Shown: piece after piece, positions 38,790-47,556 of the stretch
Position numbering within the stretch: the first letter of the stretch is position 1
Layout: every line of letters begins with the position of its first letter
From: Hyphomicrobiaceae bacterium
Lineage (GTDB): Bacteria; Pseudomonadota; Alphaproteobacteria; Rhizobiales; Hyphomicrobiaceae
Assembly: GCA_020442165.1 (NCBI GenBank)
Contig: JAGRKV010000051.1
Span: 663,305-727,304, forward strand
Direction: 5' to 3'
Length of the DNA stretch: 64,000 nt
Notes under the pieces: generated by a model
Told to the model about the DNA's origin: nothing
Database searches by the model: none
The model's input: the letters and a program-made list of their open reading frames with translations, nothing else
Made by a program: the position numbers and the translations under genes

Positions 38790-40073
38790 ATGTCGGTTTC
38801 TTCTCGTTCAGGATCTGTGCCGCCGAAGCCGGATGACGGGCTGGCCTCTGCAAAGCGCAGGGGCTCGATGCAGCCTGCGTGGGTTGTCATACTCGCCGCA
38901 GCTGCGATTGCGGCCATCGGCATGGGTGTGCGGCAGGTGATGGGGCTCTACCTCAAGCCAGTCAGCGAGACGCTCGGCTTTGGACGCGAAGTATTTGCCC
39001 TGTCGATTGCCATTGCCAACATCGTGTGGGGGCTGGCGGCGCCGGTGACGGGCGCGATCTCCGACAGCTTCGGCAGCGGTCGCGTGGCGGCGTTTGGCGC
39101 GCTCATGACGGCAGGCGGATTGTTGACGCTTTATAGCGCACACAGCGAAGCACAGCTCATTGCCGCGGGCGTACTGCTCGGGTTTGGCGTGGCCGGGTGC
39201 GGTGTCAACGCCATGGTGGGCGCAGTGGCGCGTGTCGTCTCTCCGGAAGCTCGAACGTCTGCTATCGCTGCTATCGGCATGGGATCGGGTGCGGGTATTC
39301 TCATCGCGATGCCTTATACGCATCTGCTGATTGAAAAACTCGGCTGGCAGACCAGCCTTCTGGCTTTAGCGGGAACAGCAGCATCGATGCTCGGGCTGGC
39401 GGCGATGGTGCGGGGGCGGCCGGAGGCGGTCGACGACGAACCGCCACAGCAGCTAGGTGCGGCGCTACGCGAAGCATTTGCGCATCCCAGTTTCTGGCTG
39501 CTCAACGCTGGATTCTTCGTGTGCGGCTTTCATGTGGTGTTCTATGGAACGCATCTGCCGGCCTATGTCGCCGACAAGGGACTAGGGCCGGGTGTCGCGG
39601 TGACGGCTTTGACCGTCGTTGGGCTTGGTAATCTGCTCGGCACCTATCTTGCGGGCCGATGGGGACGGCGGCGGCCGAAGCGTCTTGGGCTGTCGCTGAT
39701 CTATGCGGGCCGGGCTGTGGTGTTTCTGGGGTTCCTGTTTTTACCAATAACGCCGGTCACGGTGATTGCGCTGAGTGGTGTTCTGGGCGTGCTTTGGCTG
39801 TCGACAGTGCCGCTGACAAGTGGTCTCGTCGCGACGTTCTTCGGGGCGCGGTGGATGACCATGCTCTACGGTTTCGTCTTCCTGTCGCACCAGATCGGAT
39901 CGTTCCTTGGTGCGTGGCTCGGCGGCGTCATATATGATCGGCTGCAGAGTTATGATGCGATGTGGTGGATCTCGGTCGGACTGGGTGTTGTTGCCGCGCT
40001 CATCAACCTGCCAATTCGAGAAGAAGCCGTGCGGCGTGCAGCACCTGCCGTTGTTGCAGAATGCCGAGGTTGA
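38790..40073 (+). CDS. Major facilitator superfamily transporter
   Basis: The 427-residue protein has about 12 hydrophobic segments. A basic N-terminus precedes the first (WVVILAAAAIAAIGMGVRQV) and a long cytoplasmic loop lies in the middle (MVRGRPEAVDDEPPQQLGAA). Segments such as GLGNLLGTYLAGRWGRRRPK match MFS loop motif RxGRR. The pattern GVRQVMGLYLKPVSETLGFG resembles the oxalate/formate-type and monocarboxylate MFS groups. The substrate is unknown. It probably shares the forward transcription unit with the metallophosphoesterase. Confidence 0.88.
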   Translation: MSVSSRSGSVPPKPDDGLASAKRRGSMQPAWVVILAAAAIAAIGMGVRQVMGLYLKPVSETLGFGREVFALSIAIANIVWGLAAPVTGAISDSFGSGRVAAFGALMTAGGLLTLYSAHSEAQLIAAGVLLGFGVAGCGVNAMVGAVARVVSPEARTSAIAAIGMGSGAGILIAMPYTHLLIEKLGWQTSLLALAGTAASMLGLAAMVRGRPEAVDDEPPQQLGAALREAFAHPSFWLLNAGFFVCGFHVVFYGTHLPAYVADKGLGPGVAVTALTVVGLGNLLGTYLAGRWGRRRPKRLGLSLIYAGRAVVFLGFLFLPITPVTVIALSGVLGVLWLSTVPLTSGLVATFFGARWMTMLYGFVFLSHQIGSFLGAWLGGVIYDRLQSYDAMWWISVGLGVVAALINLPIREEAVRRAAPAVVAECRG

Positions 40074-40116
40074 TCGTTAAGGCAGCGTGTGCAAGCGAAA
40101 TGGCGAGAGTGGGCAC

Positions 40117-40302
40117 ATGACGGGACTCGGCGAGCAGTCGGACAAGAGGCCGGACGTGGTCAGGGCGCCGGCTGGTGTTGGCACCGCGCTCGCCGTTGTG
40201 GTCGGGCTTATTCTCGCGGGTGGGCTCTATCTCATCGCCGTTCGCGGAGATGCACTTTTCGTTGATCTGGCGGCTTTGTCGGGTCTGCTATTCTGCTTTT
40301 GA
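40117..40302 (+). CDS. Small single-pass membrane protein
   Basis: This 61-residue ORF follows the MFS gene by 43 bp. A charged N-terminus (GEQSDKRPDVVRAPA) leads into a hydrophobic segment, TALAVVVGLILAGGLYLIAV, and a second hydrophobic tail ending FVDLAALSGLLFCF. The ATG at 40117 is chosen over an upstream ATG at 40087 because it follows a GAGAGTGGG stretch. The family is not recognised. It is too short for certainty, but composition and position favour a real gene. Confidence 0.5.
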   Translation: MTGLGEQSDKRPDVVRAPAGVGTALAVVVGLILAGGLYLIAVRGDALFVDLAALSGLLFCF

Positions 40303-40505
40303 GTGCAATTCGATCAACCTTGATCCAACTTCGCGGCCTGTTGCGCTGCAGAACGATGGCGCTCGGTTTGCGTAAAGAATGCCGACGTTATCCCGAGACA
40401 ATAATCGGCCGAGCGGCTACAACACTTCAAAATGCCGAACGCCAGCTGCGCGATGCCCTCCCGTATCGAAGCAGCCTGCAAGTGGAAGGCTGGAGGAGTG
40501 CGCTT

Positions 40506-41036
40506 ATGGTTCGTGGTCAATGTGGATGCTCTCGCTCGCGGTTCGTCTCAGTTCTGTTGAAGTGTGCGCTGGTAGCGATTGTCGGTGTTTTCGTCGCTGC
40601 CTTCATCACGCCGCGTGCGCAGGCTGAGGACTCTCACGACCTGCTGGTGGTGCGCGATGTCAAACGGCCATTTGCCGATGTTCGTACCGACCTGCAGAAC
40701 GCGATCATCAATCAGGGGTTGAAGGTCGATCTCAATGGCCATATCGGCGACATGCTGAAGCGGACCGCCGCGGACATCGGTGCGAAGGGCGATCTCTACA
40801 CCGAAGCGGAGTACTTCACGTTCTGCTCCTCACGGCTTTCGCGGGCGATGATGGAAGCCGATCCCGTCAATATGGGATTGTGCCCCTACACCATGTTTGT
40901 CTATCAGAAGACAGGCAGCGATGACGTAACGGTCGGCTACAAGGCGATGGTGATGCGCGGCGATGAGAAGTCGCAAACGACATTGAAGGAGATCAACGCG
41001 CTGCTCCAGTCGATTCTCGACGAAGCGGCCGAGTAG
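40506..41036 (+). CDS. Secreted DUF302-type protein
   Basis: The 176-residue product has a signal peptide (SVLLKCALVAIVGVFVAAFI then TPRAQAED). A soluble domain follows: VVRDVKRPFADVRTDLQNAI, GLKVDLNGHIGDMLKRTAAD, and YFTFCSSRLSRAMMEADPVN with MGLCPYTMFVYQ. This resembles the DUF302 fold, in which a conserved ...LCPY... segment recurs. The function is unknown. The start is well supported: GGAGGAG lies 7 bp before the ATG at 40506. The frame extends upstream to 40299 without sense. It converges with the PP2C-like gene (20 bp between stops). Confidence 0.75.
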   Translation: MVRGQCGCSRSRFVSVLLKCALVAIVGVFVAAFITPRAQAEDSHDLLVVRDVKRPFADVRTDLQNAIINQGLKVDLNGHIGDMLKRTAADIGAKGDLYTEAEYFTFCSSRLSRAMMEADPVNMGLCPYTMFVYQKTGSDDVTVGYKAMVMRGDEKSQTTLKEINALLQSILDEAAE

Positions 41037-41056
41037 ATTTCGTTCTGCCAGCGCGT

Positions 41057-41929
41057 TCAGTCCGCAATCCGCAGCAACAGCGCGGAGGCATCGTCAGTCG
41101 ATTTTACGCGCGGGTGCGCACTGCCAGTGCGGTCGGCTGTTTCCATGGCGCGCAGCTCCTCGGCAAGTCTTTTCAGGCCGTGCTCGCGCGCTGCCGACAA
41201 CAGAGATTGCGCATCGTGGCGCTGGAAGACATCGACGAGACGCATGAAGCCGTCGCTTGCCAGCAGCAATTCGGTGCCTGCCGGAGCGGTGATGAAGCCG
41301 CTGCGAATGAAGGCCTCGGGCGTTGGTGTGATGGAGAGCACGCCGTAACCGTCCTCGCGGTTCATGCGGGCGCGCATGTCCTGCAGCAGCGGCCGCATCT
41401 GGTCGAGCAGCTCGGGGGGATCGCGCTCGGCGGCAGCCTGGATCTGTGTTTCGGCTTGCTGTTGGCGAACCGCGTGGCGCAATCGACTATCACCCGCCTC
41501 CTCGCGCGCGACGCCGCTCAGAGTGATTAGATCCTCGCCGGGTGGGGCAACGATCAGCGTGCAATCCGATACTGCCCAGTAGGACAGGATGCCCGCAGCA
41601 TGGCGCACGACGAGGGCGGATGCGGAGGGATGTTCGTGGCGTGCCTCGGGTTGGCGTCTCGCGACGGCGGCAAATGATTGCGCGGCAACGTCCGTCAGAT
41701 GGCCGGGCAGATCAGCGAAGCTGCAGGTTGGATGCGCGCCATAGACATGCAACGCCGCATCGAGCGTGCCGGCCAGCCAGTCGGCGTCGGTTGGCGCCGG
41801 TGTCAGTGGCTCATCCAGAACGTCGGTTGCGCCATCGATCACCCATGCGAATTCGCCTGAGGTGCCGATGCGGTCCTCGTTGGTGCCGCCGCCGCACAGC
41901 GAGATTTGGTCGAGGATTGCCAGGCTCAT
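41057..41929 (-). CDS. PP2C-like protein serine/threonine phosphatase
   Basis: The 290-residue soluble protein has the PP2C-type metal motifs near its N-terminus: NEDRIGTSGEFAWVIDGATD (the DGATD-like motif corresponds to DGxxG). A later LLLASDGFMRLVDVFQRH matches the SDGxxD motif, and STDDASALLLRI lies at the end. Such enzymes dephosphorylate Ser/Thr on proteins. The target is unknown and no kinase gene is adjacent. The frame runs open to 42325, across the cobalamin riboswitch on the other strand, but the conserved start is the ATG at 41929. Confidence 0.82.
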   Translation of the reverse strand: MSLAILDQISLCGGGTNEDRIGTSGEFAWVIDGATDVLDEPLTPAPTDADWLAGTLDAALHVYGAHPTCSFADLPGHLTDVAAQSFAAVARRQPEARHEHPSASALVVRHAAGILSYWAVSDCTLIVAPPGEDLITLSGVAREEAGDSRLRHAVRQQQAETQIQAAAERDPPELLDQMRPLLQDMRARMNREDGYGVLSITPTPEAFIRSGFITAPAGTELLLASDGFMRLVDVFQRHDAQSLLSAAREHGLKRLAEELRAMETADRTGSAHPRVKSTDDASALLLRIAD

Positions 41930-42057
41930 GGTGTGTGTCTCCGTGGCATCTCTTTGGGGAATTCCGCCATCGGGTTTGTGGGTCTGATGTGAGTAGGACC
42001 ATTTGGCGTAGTTGACATCGTGACGGCGCTCGGGCGATTTTGCGGAGATGCTGGTTT

Positions 42058-42262
42058 CCATCCAGGTACGCCTGGAGGGATGAAAAGGGAACCCGGGTAA
42101 GGAGGATCGGTCGTTGGACCGGACCTGCGGAGCCGGGGCTGCCCCCGCAACTGTAAGCGGTAAGCTCGCTTCATTCATGCCACTGTCTCCCCCTCTTGGG
42201 GATGATGGGAAGGCCGAAGCCGAGTGTCTGAGCCGCAAGCCAGGAGACCTGCCGGCATACGT
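42058..42262 (+). promoter_or_regulatory. Cobalamin riboswitch
   Basis: Sequence blocks of the adenosylcobalamin riboswitch occur in order. AAAAGGGAACCCGGGT lies at about 42083-42098. CGGAGCCGGGGCTGCCCCCG followed by CAACTGTAAGCGG is near 42127-42163. ATGCCACTG is near 42177. GGGAAGGCCGAAGCCGAGT and the B12 box AGCCGCAAGCCAGGAGACCT with GCC end near 42252. It precedes btuB by about 240 bp and should shut off the btuB-btuFCD unit when cobalamin is plentiful. The region is antisense to the open frame upstream of the PP2C-like gene, which supports the shorter start there. Confidence 0.93.
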
Positions 42263-42498
42263 CGCCCATTCACAGCGCGGGGCGCGCAGTGAAGCGGACC
42301 ACCCGTAGTGGCGACCGATGTGCAACCGGTGGGGAGCATCGTCTGGTCGGCCGTGGTCGGGGCAGTTGTCAGCCTGACATTCGGTTGAACACCATCATCG
42401 CAGCAGTGCCTGAGTGGTACTGTCTTGCCATGAATGAGCGCCGGTTTGTTGCCGGTGGGACGTGCCTTCACCCTTGGGTCGCTGCCGAGGGGAAACAG

Positions 42499-44763
42499 AT
42501 GACACGTTTTTTCAATTCGAGTTCACTTCATTTGAGGGCTGGAGCCTTGGGCGCCGGTTCGGTGCGGGGGCTGGCTGTCACCGGGCTTGGCTGCACGGCT
42601 TTGGCGCTGCTGCTGGCGGACACCGCTGCCGCGCAAACGGTGGGTGCAGTCGAGTTGCCGCCAGTCGTCGTTCAAGGTGCCACGTTGGCCAAACCGAAGA
42701 TTGCTCCAAAGAAGCGGCCGAACGTAGCAGACAACAGCGGCGAGTCTTCTGATGCCGCGTCAGTCAAGAAGAAGCGCGCCAAGTCGAAAAGTGGCGGTGA
42801 CAGCGGCGCGGTTGCTTCCAAGACGCCCGTTACGCCGCCTCCACCTGTACCAGCAGCGGATCTGGACTTGAATGCCGATGCCAGTGGTGGCGCTGCACAG
42901 ACGGATGGCGAGCGCGTTGGGGTGCGCGCCGATACTGTCGGGACGGCTCTGACTGTGGTGGGTTCCGACCAGATCGAGGCTGCGCAGGAGCGGACTGGAA
43001 CAGATGTATTGCGGAGCCTGCCGGGCGTCTCCATCAGTCAGCAAGGCGGCGCGGGATCCGTGGCTGTGGCACGCATTCGCGGTGCGGAGAGCAATCACAC
43101 GCTGGTGCTGATCGATGGCGTGGAGGTCAATTCGTCGATCGACGGCTTTTATGATTTCTCGAATCTTGCAACCGACGACATCGAGCGTGTGGAGGTGCTG
43201 CGCGGTCCGCAGAGCGGACTTTACGGCTCTGGTGCGCTGGGCGGTGTCATCAATATCGTCACCAAGTCCGGCAAGGGGCCATTGACGCTCACCGCTGAAG
43301 GCGAGGCGGGTTCGTTCAATACCAAGGGCGGCCGGGTCGGCATATCAGGGGGCACGGACTCGATATGGGGTTCGTTCACGGCGTCCTCGCGCACGACGGA
43401 CGGTATTGATATATCGCCCATCGGTCACGAGCGGGATGGCTCGAAACTGCAAACCCTGTCGCTCAAGGGCGGGGTAAGGCCATTCGAGAACCTGACGATC
43501 AGTGGTTCGTTCCGGGCCAGCCAGCTCGACAGCGACTACGACAATTTCAGCAGCTTTCTGCCGGGCTACCAGATGGCGATCGATGCGCCCAACACGTCGA
43601 GCAACGACATGTGGAGCGGACGCATTCAGGCGGAGCTATCGTTGATGGACGATGCGTGGACGCAGCAGATCTTTGCAGCTCGCTCCAAGCGCGACTTCTT
43701 CGACGTCAGTTTCCCGGAGTGGTTCCCGGTCGCGACACCGAACCACCTGATCGATCAAACAAGCACTTATGGTTACAAAACGACGTTGCGGGTCGGACCG
43801 AAGTCGGGTGGACCTGTGCGTCACTTCGTGACTGGTCTCGTGGAACAGCGCGAGGAAAACTTCGATCAGCCGACGTCGGGTGATTTTCATGCCGAACGCG
43901 GTCGCACGAGTTTTGCGGGTGAAGTCCGGGGCGAATATTTCGAGACGCTGTTTCTTGGGGCCTCGGTGCGCCGCGACCTCAATGATACGTTCGAGGATAC
44001 GACGGACTGGCGTGTCGATGGATCGCTCAAGGTGCCGCAGTCGCCGTTCCGTCTGCATGCAAGTTATGGGACCGGCACGAAGCTGCCGAGTTTTGCCGAA
44101 CTTTATGGAACCTTCCTGCGCTACACACCCAATCCGGATCTGGCGCCGGAACGATCGAAGGGGTGGGACACTGGCGTTGAGACGACATTCCTCGGCGGGC
44201 GAGGTATTCTTGATGTCACCTATTTCAAGGCCGATCTCGAAAACGAGATAACAGAGGACTATTCGCAAGGTGTAAACAACATCAGATCGGTCAACCTGGA
44301 TGGGCGCAGCCAGCGGCAGGGTGTCGAAGTGTCAGGGCGTCTCAAGGTGACAGCCGGTGTCACGCTGGGCGCGTCTTATACGTGGCTTGATGCTCGCGAC
44401 GACAATGACGAGCGTGAAGTGCGCCGGCCCGAACATCAGGCGCGGTTCGATGTCGACTGGCGGTCGGGTGACGGGCGTGCGCGGCTCAATCTGGCCACCA
44501 TCTACAACGGCCGGATGGCGGATATCGCCTTCCTTGATGCTTTCCCCTATTCGGAACGGCTATACCTCGACGACTACTGGCTGGTGCGGCTGGCGGGTTC
44601 ATACGAAGTCGCGCCGGGGCTGGAAATGTTTGGGCGGGTGGAAAACCTGCTTAACGAAAACTATCAGGAAGTATTCGGCTACGAGACTGCGGGTGTTGCC
44701 GCCTATGCTGGGCTGCGGCTGCGTCTTGAAGCGGGGCGGGCGCCGATCCAATCGTGGAAGTAG
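42499..44763 (+). CDS. btuB: TonB-dependent cobalamin receptor BtuB
   Basis: The 754-residue outer-membrane receptor has a signal peptide with Ala-rich end (LALLLADTAAAQ), a TonB-box-like VELPPVVVQGAT near residue 51, and a basic/proline-rich linker of about 70 residues. The plug domain follows at about 140-255 (RTGTDVLRSLPGVSISQQGG, AVARIRGAESNHTLVLIDGV, VEVLRGPQSGLYGSGALGGV) and then a 22-strand barrel ending AGLRLRLEAG. The substrate is inferred from the upstream cobalamin riboswitch and from btuFCD immediately downstream. The start follows GAGGGGAAACAG; the frame is open to 42289 but upstream sequence belongs to the leader. Confidence 0.92.
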   Translation: MTRFFNSSSLHLRAGALGAGSVRGLAVTGLGCTALALLLADTAAAQTVGAVELPPVVVQGATLAKPKIAPKKRPNVADNSGESSDAASVKKKRAKSKSGGDSGAVASKTPVTPPPPVPAADLDLNADASGGAAQTDGERVGVRADTVGTALTVVGSDQIEAAQERTGTDVLRSLPGVSISQQGGAGSVAVARIRGAESNHTLVLIDGVEVNSSIDGFYDFSNLATDDIERVEVLRGPQSGLYGSGALGGVINIVTKSGKGPLTLTAEGEAGSFNTKGGRVGISGGTDSIWGSFTASSRTTDGIDISPIGHERDGSKLQTLSLKGGVRPFENLTISGSFRASQLDSDYDNFSSFLPGYQMAIDAPNTSSNDMWSGRIQAELSLMDDAWTQQIFAARSKRDFFDVSFPEWFPVATPNHLIDQTSTYGYKTTLRVGPKSGGPVRHFVTGLVEQREENFDQPTSGDFHAERGRTSFAGEVRGEYFETLFLGASVRRDLNDTFEDTTDWRVDGSLKVPQSPFRLHASYGTGTKLPSFAELYGTFLRYTPNPDLAPERSKGWDTGVETTFLGGRGILDVTYFKADLENEITEDYSQGVNNIRSVNLDGRSQRQGVEVSGRLKVTAGVTLGASYTWLDARDDNDEREVRRPEHQARFDVDWRSGDGRARLNLATIYNGRMADIAFLDAFPYSERLYLDDYWLVRLAGSYEVAPGLEMFGRVENLLNENYQEVFGYETAGVAAYAGLRLRLEAGRAPIQSWK

Positions 44764-44784
44764 CGGACGGGCTTGGGAGATGTG

Positions 44785-45747
44785 ATGGCTGGGGTTGATC
44801 GATTGTGGCAGTGGCGAAGGGCGCACGGGGCGGCAGGGTTGCTGCTGGTGTTGGCTTGCGCCGCCGCTACGATCACCTCGAAGGGTGCGGCTGGAGCGGA
44901 AACCGCGAGCCGCCCTCAGCGCATCGTATCGATCAACCTTTGCACCGATCAGCTGCTCATCGATCTGGTCGAGCGAGAGCGAATCTCCGCGCTGAGCCGG
45001 CTTGCCGCCGATCCGGTCCTTTCGGCAGTTTCCGACCGGACGGAGGGCATCAAGCTTATTCGTGGGCGGACCGAGGAGGTGCTGGCACTCAGGCCCGATC
45101 TCGTCGTCACGTCGGCCTATTCGACACCGGAAGTCGTGGCGCTGCTGCGCCGCGTCGGTGTGCGTGTCGAACGCATTCCGATGGCAAGCGACATCGCGGG
45201 CATCCGCAATGCCGTGCGCGAACTTGCCAAGGCGGTGGGTGAGACTGAGCGTGGTGAGGCGATGCTTGCCGCGTTCGACCAGCGACTTGCTGCAGCGGCG
45301 CCGCGCAGCCCGTTCCGGCCGACGGCGCTTGCCTATCAGGTCAACAGCCTGACGTCCGAGCCTGGGGGGCTCATCGATGCGGCTCTGACAGCGGCAGGCT
45401 TTGTCAACGTCGCTGGGCTGCGCTCGCTTGGTCCTGCGGGCCGGTTGCCGCTTGAGACATTCGTGTCGCGGCCGCCAGATCTCGTCGTTCTGGCGCACGA
45501 TCCTGATGCATTCCACACAGTCACGGCTGACAACCTGCGTCACCGCGCGTTTCGCGACCTGTTGGCGCGCCGCCGGCATGTGCATATTCCGATGCCGTTG
45601 TGGCTTTGCGGAACGCCGAAGCTTGCCACTGCGGTTGAACAGCTCGGCCGCGAAAGGGCGGCGCTGCAGCATGCGGCGATGAGTGGGCACCGGAGTGGCG
45701 AAGCGGATGGTGCTTCTGAGTTTGGCCCCGGTGGGCGGGCTCAATGA
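44785..45747 (+). CDS. btuF: Cobalamin ABC transporter substrate-binding protein BtuF
   Basis: The 320-residue class III periplasmic binding protein has a signal region (AAGLLLVLACAAATITSKGA) and RIVSINLCTDQLLIDLVERE at the start of the first lobe. EEVLALRPDLVVTSAYSTPE follows, then a helical backbone and the second lobe (GRLPLETFVSRPPDLVVLAH). The family binds cobalamin or iron siderophores; cobalamin is inferred from the riboswitch and btuB. The ATG at 44785 follows GGGAGA; a TTG four codons upstream is also open. Its stop overlaps the btuC start (ATGA). Confidence 0.9.
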   Translation: MAGVDRLWQWRRAHGAAGLLLVLACAAATITSKGAAGAETASRPQRIVSINLCTDQLLIDLVERERISALSRLAADPVLSAVSDRTEGIKLIRGRTEEVLALRPDLVVTSAYSTPEVVALLRRVGVRVERIPMASDIAGIRNAVRELAKAVGETERGEAMLAAFDQRLAAAAPRSPFRPTALAYQVNSLTSEPGGLIDAALTAAGFVNVAGLRSLGPAGRLPLETFVSRPPDLVVLAHDPDAFHTVTADNLRHRAFRDLLARRRHVHIPMPLWLCGTPKLATAVEQLGRERAALQHAAMSGHRSGEADGASEFGPGGRAQ

Positions 45748-46763
45748 GCGTTCTGCCGGACGTGCCGCAGAAGAACCTCGTTGAGGTATTGGCGCAGAGG
45801 CAAGGGCTGCTGCTCGGCCTCCTGTCAATTCTGGTCGCTATTGCATTTGGGCTGTCGCTGATGCTCGGACCGGAAGGCTTCGGGCTGCCGGGTGGCCCAG
45901 GCATGGCGCAGCTGGTATTGTTGGAAATCCGTCTGCCACGGGCGATCCTTGGTTTGCTGGTCGGCGGCGCGTTGGGGCTGACGGGCGCGGCCTTGCAGGG
46001 CTACCTGCGCAATCCTCTCGCCGAACCTGGTCTGCTCGGCATGGCAGGAGGTGCTTCACTCGGCGCGGTCATCTCCATACATACCGGGCTTGCCGCTCTG
46101 GTGCCGTTGGCGCTGCCGCTCGGAGGTCTGGCAGGAGCGATCGTGGCGACGCTAGCTGTTGTGCTTCTGGCGGGGCAGCGCAGTTCGCCTGTAACGCTGA
46201 TCCTTGCCGGTGTCGCGCTGTCGAGCGTAGCGGGCGCACTGACGTCCCTGGTGCTCAACCTCGCGCCCAACCCGTTCGCTTCGGTTGAGATGCTCTACTG
46301 GATGATGGGTTCGCTCAGCGACCGGAGCCTGGAGCATGTCTGGATTGCCGCGCCGCTCATTATTGCCGGTTGCGCGATACTGCTGACGACGGCTCGCGGC
46401 CTTGATGCACTGACGCTTGGCGAGGTCGCGGCAGTCAACCTGGGGATCGAATTGGGCAGCATGCGCAGTCGCATCGTTCTTGGCGCGGCGCTCGCGGTGG
46501 GTGCCGCTACCGCTGTGACAGGGGCGATCGGTTTTGTCGGGCTGGTTGTGCCGCATCTGTTGCGTCCACTGGTTGCGCACGAACCGGGTCGGCTGCTGCT
46601 GCCAAGCGCGCTGGGTGGAGGTGTTCTGGTGCTTGCCGCCGACGTCGGTCTGCGGCTCATTTCGCCTGCCGGTGATCTCAAGCTCGGCGTTGTGACGGCG
46701 CTGATCGGTGCGCCGTTTTTCCTTTGGCTCGTGCTGGCGACGCGGCGGGAACTGCAAGCATGA
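45744..46763 (+). CDS. btuC: Cobalamin ABC transporter permease BtuC
   Basis: This is a 339-residue FecCD/BtuC-family permease with about ten membrane helices. Family landmarks are RLPRAILGLLVGGALGLTGA followed by ALQGYLRNPLAEPGLLGMAG, LAGVALSSVAGALTSLVL, GSLSDRSLEHVW and GAIGFVGLVVPHLLRPLVAH. It forms the dimeric channel with BtuD. The gene starts inside the btuF stop and its own stop overlaps the btuD start, both as ATGA, showing translational coupling. Confidence 0.94.
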   Translation: MSVLPDVPQKNLVEVLAQRQGLLLGLLSILVAIAFGLSLMLGPEGFGLPGGPGMAQLVLLEIRLPRAILGLLVGGALGLTGAALQGYLRNPLAEPGLLGMAGGASLGAVISIHTGLAALVPLALPLGGLAGAIVATLAVVLLAGQRSSPVTLILAGVALSSVAGALTSLVLNLAPNPFASVEMLYWMMGSLSDRSLEHVWIAAPLIIAGCAILLTTARGLDALTLGEVAAVNLGIELGSMRSRIVLGAALAVGAATAVTGAIGFVGLVVPHLLRPLVAHEPGRLLLPSALGGGVLVLAADVGLRLISPAGDLKLGVVTALIGAPFFLWLVLATRRELQA

Positions 46764-47518
46764 TGCTGTCAGCGCAAAACATCAGCGTCAGGTTGGGCCG
46801 CCGCGATGTGCTCAAGGGCGTCGACGCGGCGATTGGGAAAGGGAAGATCGTTGCGGTCATAGGGCCTAACGGGGCTGGTAAGTCGACCCTGCTCCGCGCG
46901 ATGGCAGGCCTCCTGCCTTTACAGGAAGGACGAGTGATCCTCGACGGACACGACGTAGCGATGATGCCGTCTCATGAGCTGGGGCGGCAGATCGCCTACC
47001 TGCCACAGGATCGGACGGTCCACTGGCCGGTCGCCGTCGAGCGCGTCGTGCGACTCGGGCGCCTGCCGCATGTGCCTTCCGCGCGCGATGATGAGGCGGT
47101 TGCGTCGGCATTAGCGGCGATGGACCTAGGAGCGTTGGCATCGCGGCCGGTGACGGAGCTTTCAGGTGGTGAGCTGGCGCGTGTGCTGCAGGCGCGCGCG
47201 CTGGCGCAAGAGGCGCCAATCCTGATTGCCGACGAGCCCGCCGCGGGTCTGGATATGGCGCATGTTTTGAGTTTGTTTGAACATTTCAAACGCCTTTCGG
47301 AGGAGGGGAGATCGGTTCTCGTTGCGTTGCATGACGTGGCGCTGGCGCTCAGGTTTTGTGACAAGACCGTTTTGCTGAAGGATGGCAGCGTGTTGGCTGC
47401 GGGGGCTACGAAAGATGTTGTGACGCCTGAGGAAATCGGTCGCGCCTTTGGCGTGGAGGCGCGGATCGCGACCTTAGACCACGTACCGATTGTGCTGGCG
47501 GCCCGGACGCTGACATGA
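46760..47518 (+). CDS. btuD: Cobalamin ABC transporter ATP-binding protein BtuD
   Basis: The 252-residue ABC ATPase has Walker A IGPNGAGKSTLLRAMAG, a Q-loop (AYLPQDRTVHWPVAVERVV), signature LSGGELARVLQARALAQEAP, Walker B ILIADEPAAGLD and an H-loop near VALHDVALALRF. It closely follows the FecE/BtuD/HmuV pattern. The start is the first ATG of an ATGATG pair at 46760, overlapping the btuC stop. It is the last gene of the riboswitch-controlled unit. No cobalamin biosynthesis gene follows. Confidence 0.94.
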   Translation: MMLSAQNISVRLGRRDVLKGVDAAIGKGKIVAVIGPNGAGKSTLLRAMAGLLPLQEGRVILDGHDVAMMPSHELGRQIAYLPQDRTVHWPVAVERVVRLGRLPHVPSARDDEAVASALAAMDLGALASRPVTELSGGELARVLQARALAQEAPILIADEPAAGLDMAHVLSLFEHFKRLSEEGRSVLVALHDVALALRFCDKTVLLKDGSVLAAGATKDVVTPEEIGRAFGVEARIATLDHVPIVLAARTLT

Positions 47519-47556
47519 TGCAGCCGATCTGGCATGTGATGCTGTAATAAGAACAG

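Noticed and set aside
41930..42325. Long N-terminal extension of the PP2C-like protein
   Set aside because: The region is the antisense of the cobalamin riboswitch; the phosphatase domain starts at the ATG at 41929.
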